64,000 nt of DNA, taken from NCBI GenBank assembly GCA_964501915.1, contig CAZCVP010000003.1, forward strand, positions 1-64,000. Reading direction: 5' to 3'. How positions within the stretch are numbered: position 1 is the stretch's first letter; the number at the start of each line of letters is the position of its first letter. The translations under genes were made by a program, and so were the position numbers. The stretch is from CAYFPX01 sp964501915 (GTDB lineage: Bacteria; Myxococcota_A; UBA796; CAJQPC01). Below the pieces are notes generated by a model. That model was not told the DNA's origin and made no database searches. It saw nothing but the letters and a program-made list of their open reading frames with translations. Of the stretch, positions 63,901 through 64,000 are shown piece by piece.

Positions 63901-64000
63901 GACGCCATCGCCCACACCTACGCCTGGGACGTCTCCGGGACCCCGCTGTCGGTCACCAGCACCACCCTGACCGGGTCCTACTTCACCAGGGGCGACTCGG
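60913..64000 (+). CDS. Giant Ig/PKD-repeat lipoprotein (3' end beyond window)
   Basis: At least 1,029 residues. The signal MTPLFALLLLAGC has a lipobox (Cys13). N-terminal units (NGAPTLDIEAP, NNPPECAITSP) are divergent. From about 62422 the domains become regular, each reading N-x-x-P-S ... L-T-P-x ... D-T-L-T-C-x-P ... S-D-A-D-G-D ... Y-x-Y-A-W-x-V/I-x-G ... F-x-K-G-D-x-V-x-C-x-V-T-P-x-D-G-T. Units start at 62695, 62971, 63247, 63523 and 63799, exactly 276 bp (92 codons) apart. The DADGD motifs suggest calcium binding. It resembles the lipoprotein at 48252, and is probably an exposed adhesin or stalk. Confidence 0.88.
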   Translation, partial: MTPLFALLLLAGCPDQNIGRYVAPPVVAIENPKEGDELYEGVSVGMVGVVADEAYSTRLDQLTVLWLVNNERVCDDATLDVSGVTVCEHVFPVGEAEILLSATNPDGEADDSTVVVTVLANGAPTLDIEAPTADSSYYSDHLVELKATVSDPEDPSEDLSVTWVGAGPDEWSVDTDPTSDGTALGSIHMESGEWFITATVKDTVGRTAQDSVTILVGEPNNPPECAITSPESGSGVAEGKATFFEGTASDADVASDMLTAEWSSDLDGPLGSSTVPSDGNLTFSASSLSTGAHTITLQVADEVGTTCTDNIQFLVGTQPFVTITAPTSGDTSNQGDSVLFEALVQDLDHDPTLVTLSWSSTLDGVFNDQSATSAGETTFTTQALSAGAHTITLSAMDPEGFTGSDSISFTVNGLPDPPDVEITPDPATSADDLNVSIVIDAIDPEGDTITYAYAWYQDGLATSHTSGLLPSSATTRGETWRVDVTPHDGLGTGDPGSDTVTIENAPPSIALVALTPDPADVTDTLTCAVVGSSDADGDTVTLAYAWTVSGSTISHSSTTLSSDFAKGDTVTCTVTPTDGSATGTPVTSNTLTIVNSAPSLTSVSLTPTSPGVGDTLTCTPNGASDADGDAISYATAWTVGGVTIKSTGETLTSPDFARGDEVYCTVTPTDGTDAGTAVDSNTVTIGNTAPELSEASLSPDPAYEADTVVCTPGSSSDADGDSVTYTYAWTIDGGSTSATSSSLTGSDFDKGDDVVCLVTPSDGTDDGTTVSTSALTISNTPPSVASASISPSTAYVDDLLSVSTSGWSDDDGDTESYLYQWYVNSSPVSGATVSTFSGSFEKGDVVEVMVTPYDGTDSGTAVTASAVTISNSAPTIDSVSLTPTSATESSTLTCSANGTDDADGDSVSESITWSLNGVTISATSTTLDGGDFSKGDEVVCTITPDDGTDTGTAVDSNTVTIANTPPVLSSVTLGPDPAYESDTLTCSPGSDSDADGDAIAHTYAWDVSGTPLSVTSTTLTGSYFTRGDS
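62695..63799 (+). repeat. 276-bp tandem domain repeats within the giant lipoprotein
   Basis: Four consecutive units of exactly 276 bp (62695, 62971, 63247, 63523), with a fifth beginning at 63799. The unit before (62422) is 273 bp. Sequence similarity is at protein level with conserved anchors, so they are diverged rather than recent copies. Confidence 0.85.

Noticed and set aside
59206..63915. 1,569-codon open frame antisense to the PfkB-SIS gene and the giant lipoprotein
   Set aside because: It spans two unrelated genes on the other strand, is Gly/Val/Ala/Arg-rich without motifs, and arises from strongly biased codons (GAC/GCC/ACC) read in reverse.

Overview
The window is high-GC bacterial DNA, most likely from a member of the Myxococcota. 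The best evidence is a protein (complement 54280-55560) ending in a MYXO-CTERM-type tail: a Cys-Gly-Cys-Gly motif, a hydrophobic stretch, then an Arg run. The abundance of short-signal lipoproteins, MopE-type Cys/Asp-rich repeats, Ig/PKD-repeat lipoproteins and radical SAM genes agrees with this. A 10-base N gap (10280-10289), flanked by poly-C/poly-G runs, shows that this is a draft assembly. No rRNA, tRNA or CRISPR array was recognised.

Layout. 1-3183: fused isobutyryl-CoA mutase IcmF (partial) with an alpha/beta hydrolase. 3409-9086: a proposed gas-sensing module made of a globin-coupled histidine kinase, an NtrC-type response regulator, a Crp/Fnr regulator and two CBS-domain proteins; sigma-54-type promoters precede the Crp/Fnr and CBS genes. 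9478-12844: a lysine-rich HTH-repeat protein, a gap-truncated FGE-like lipoprotein and a DUF2079 membrane protein. 12925-16355: an Na+/alanine symporter with an unusual extra domain, an amino-acid-oxidase-like flavoprotein, and a 38-residue membrane peptide behind a consensus sigma-54 promoter. 16467-20354: unknown proteins, a VgrG-tail-like spike protein, a PAAR protein and a methyltransferase. 20355-27359: two paralogous B12-type radical SAM proteins interleaved with two alkaline-phosphatase/sulfatase-fold lipoproteins. 27413-31355: a Tat-exported molybdenum hydroxylase, its FAD subunit and a small Cys-rich protein.

31356-33442 looks acquired: a palindrome-rich non-coding stretch, a PIN/RHH toxin-antitoxin pair and a decayed IS4-type transposase. 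33443-42708 holds mostly single genes: lipoproteins, DUF2835, an acyl-CoA synthetase, a ferritin-like protein, an S46 dipeptidyl peptidase and an LRR protein. 42747-50558 is a tightly packed run of four radical-SAM-type genes, the second lacking the iron-sulfur cysteines, followed by a large lipoprotein. 50559-54258 holds a MopE/FG-GAP gene broken by two stops, a 161-bp MITE-like element, a small MopE-like ORF and a RAYT transposase followed by two REP-like hairpins. 57451-60846 is a compact operon with a Tat-exported protein, two HxsD-like proteins, an unknown protein and a PfkB-SIS fusion. The window ends inside a giant lipoprotein with exact 276-bp repeats.

Two promoter patterns recur. Six genes have a TANNNT box exactly 6 nt before the start codon, which suggests leaderless mRNAs. 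Four others have an extended -10 (TGN-TANNNT) with a short leader.
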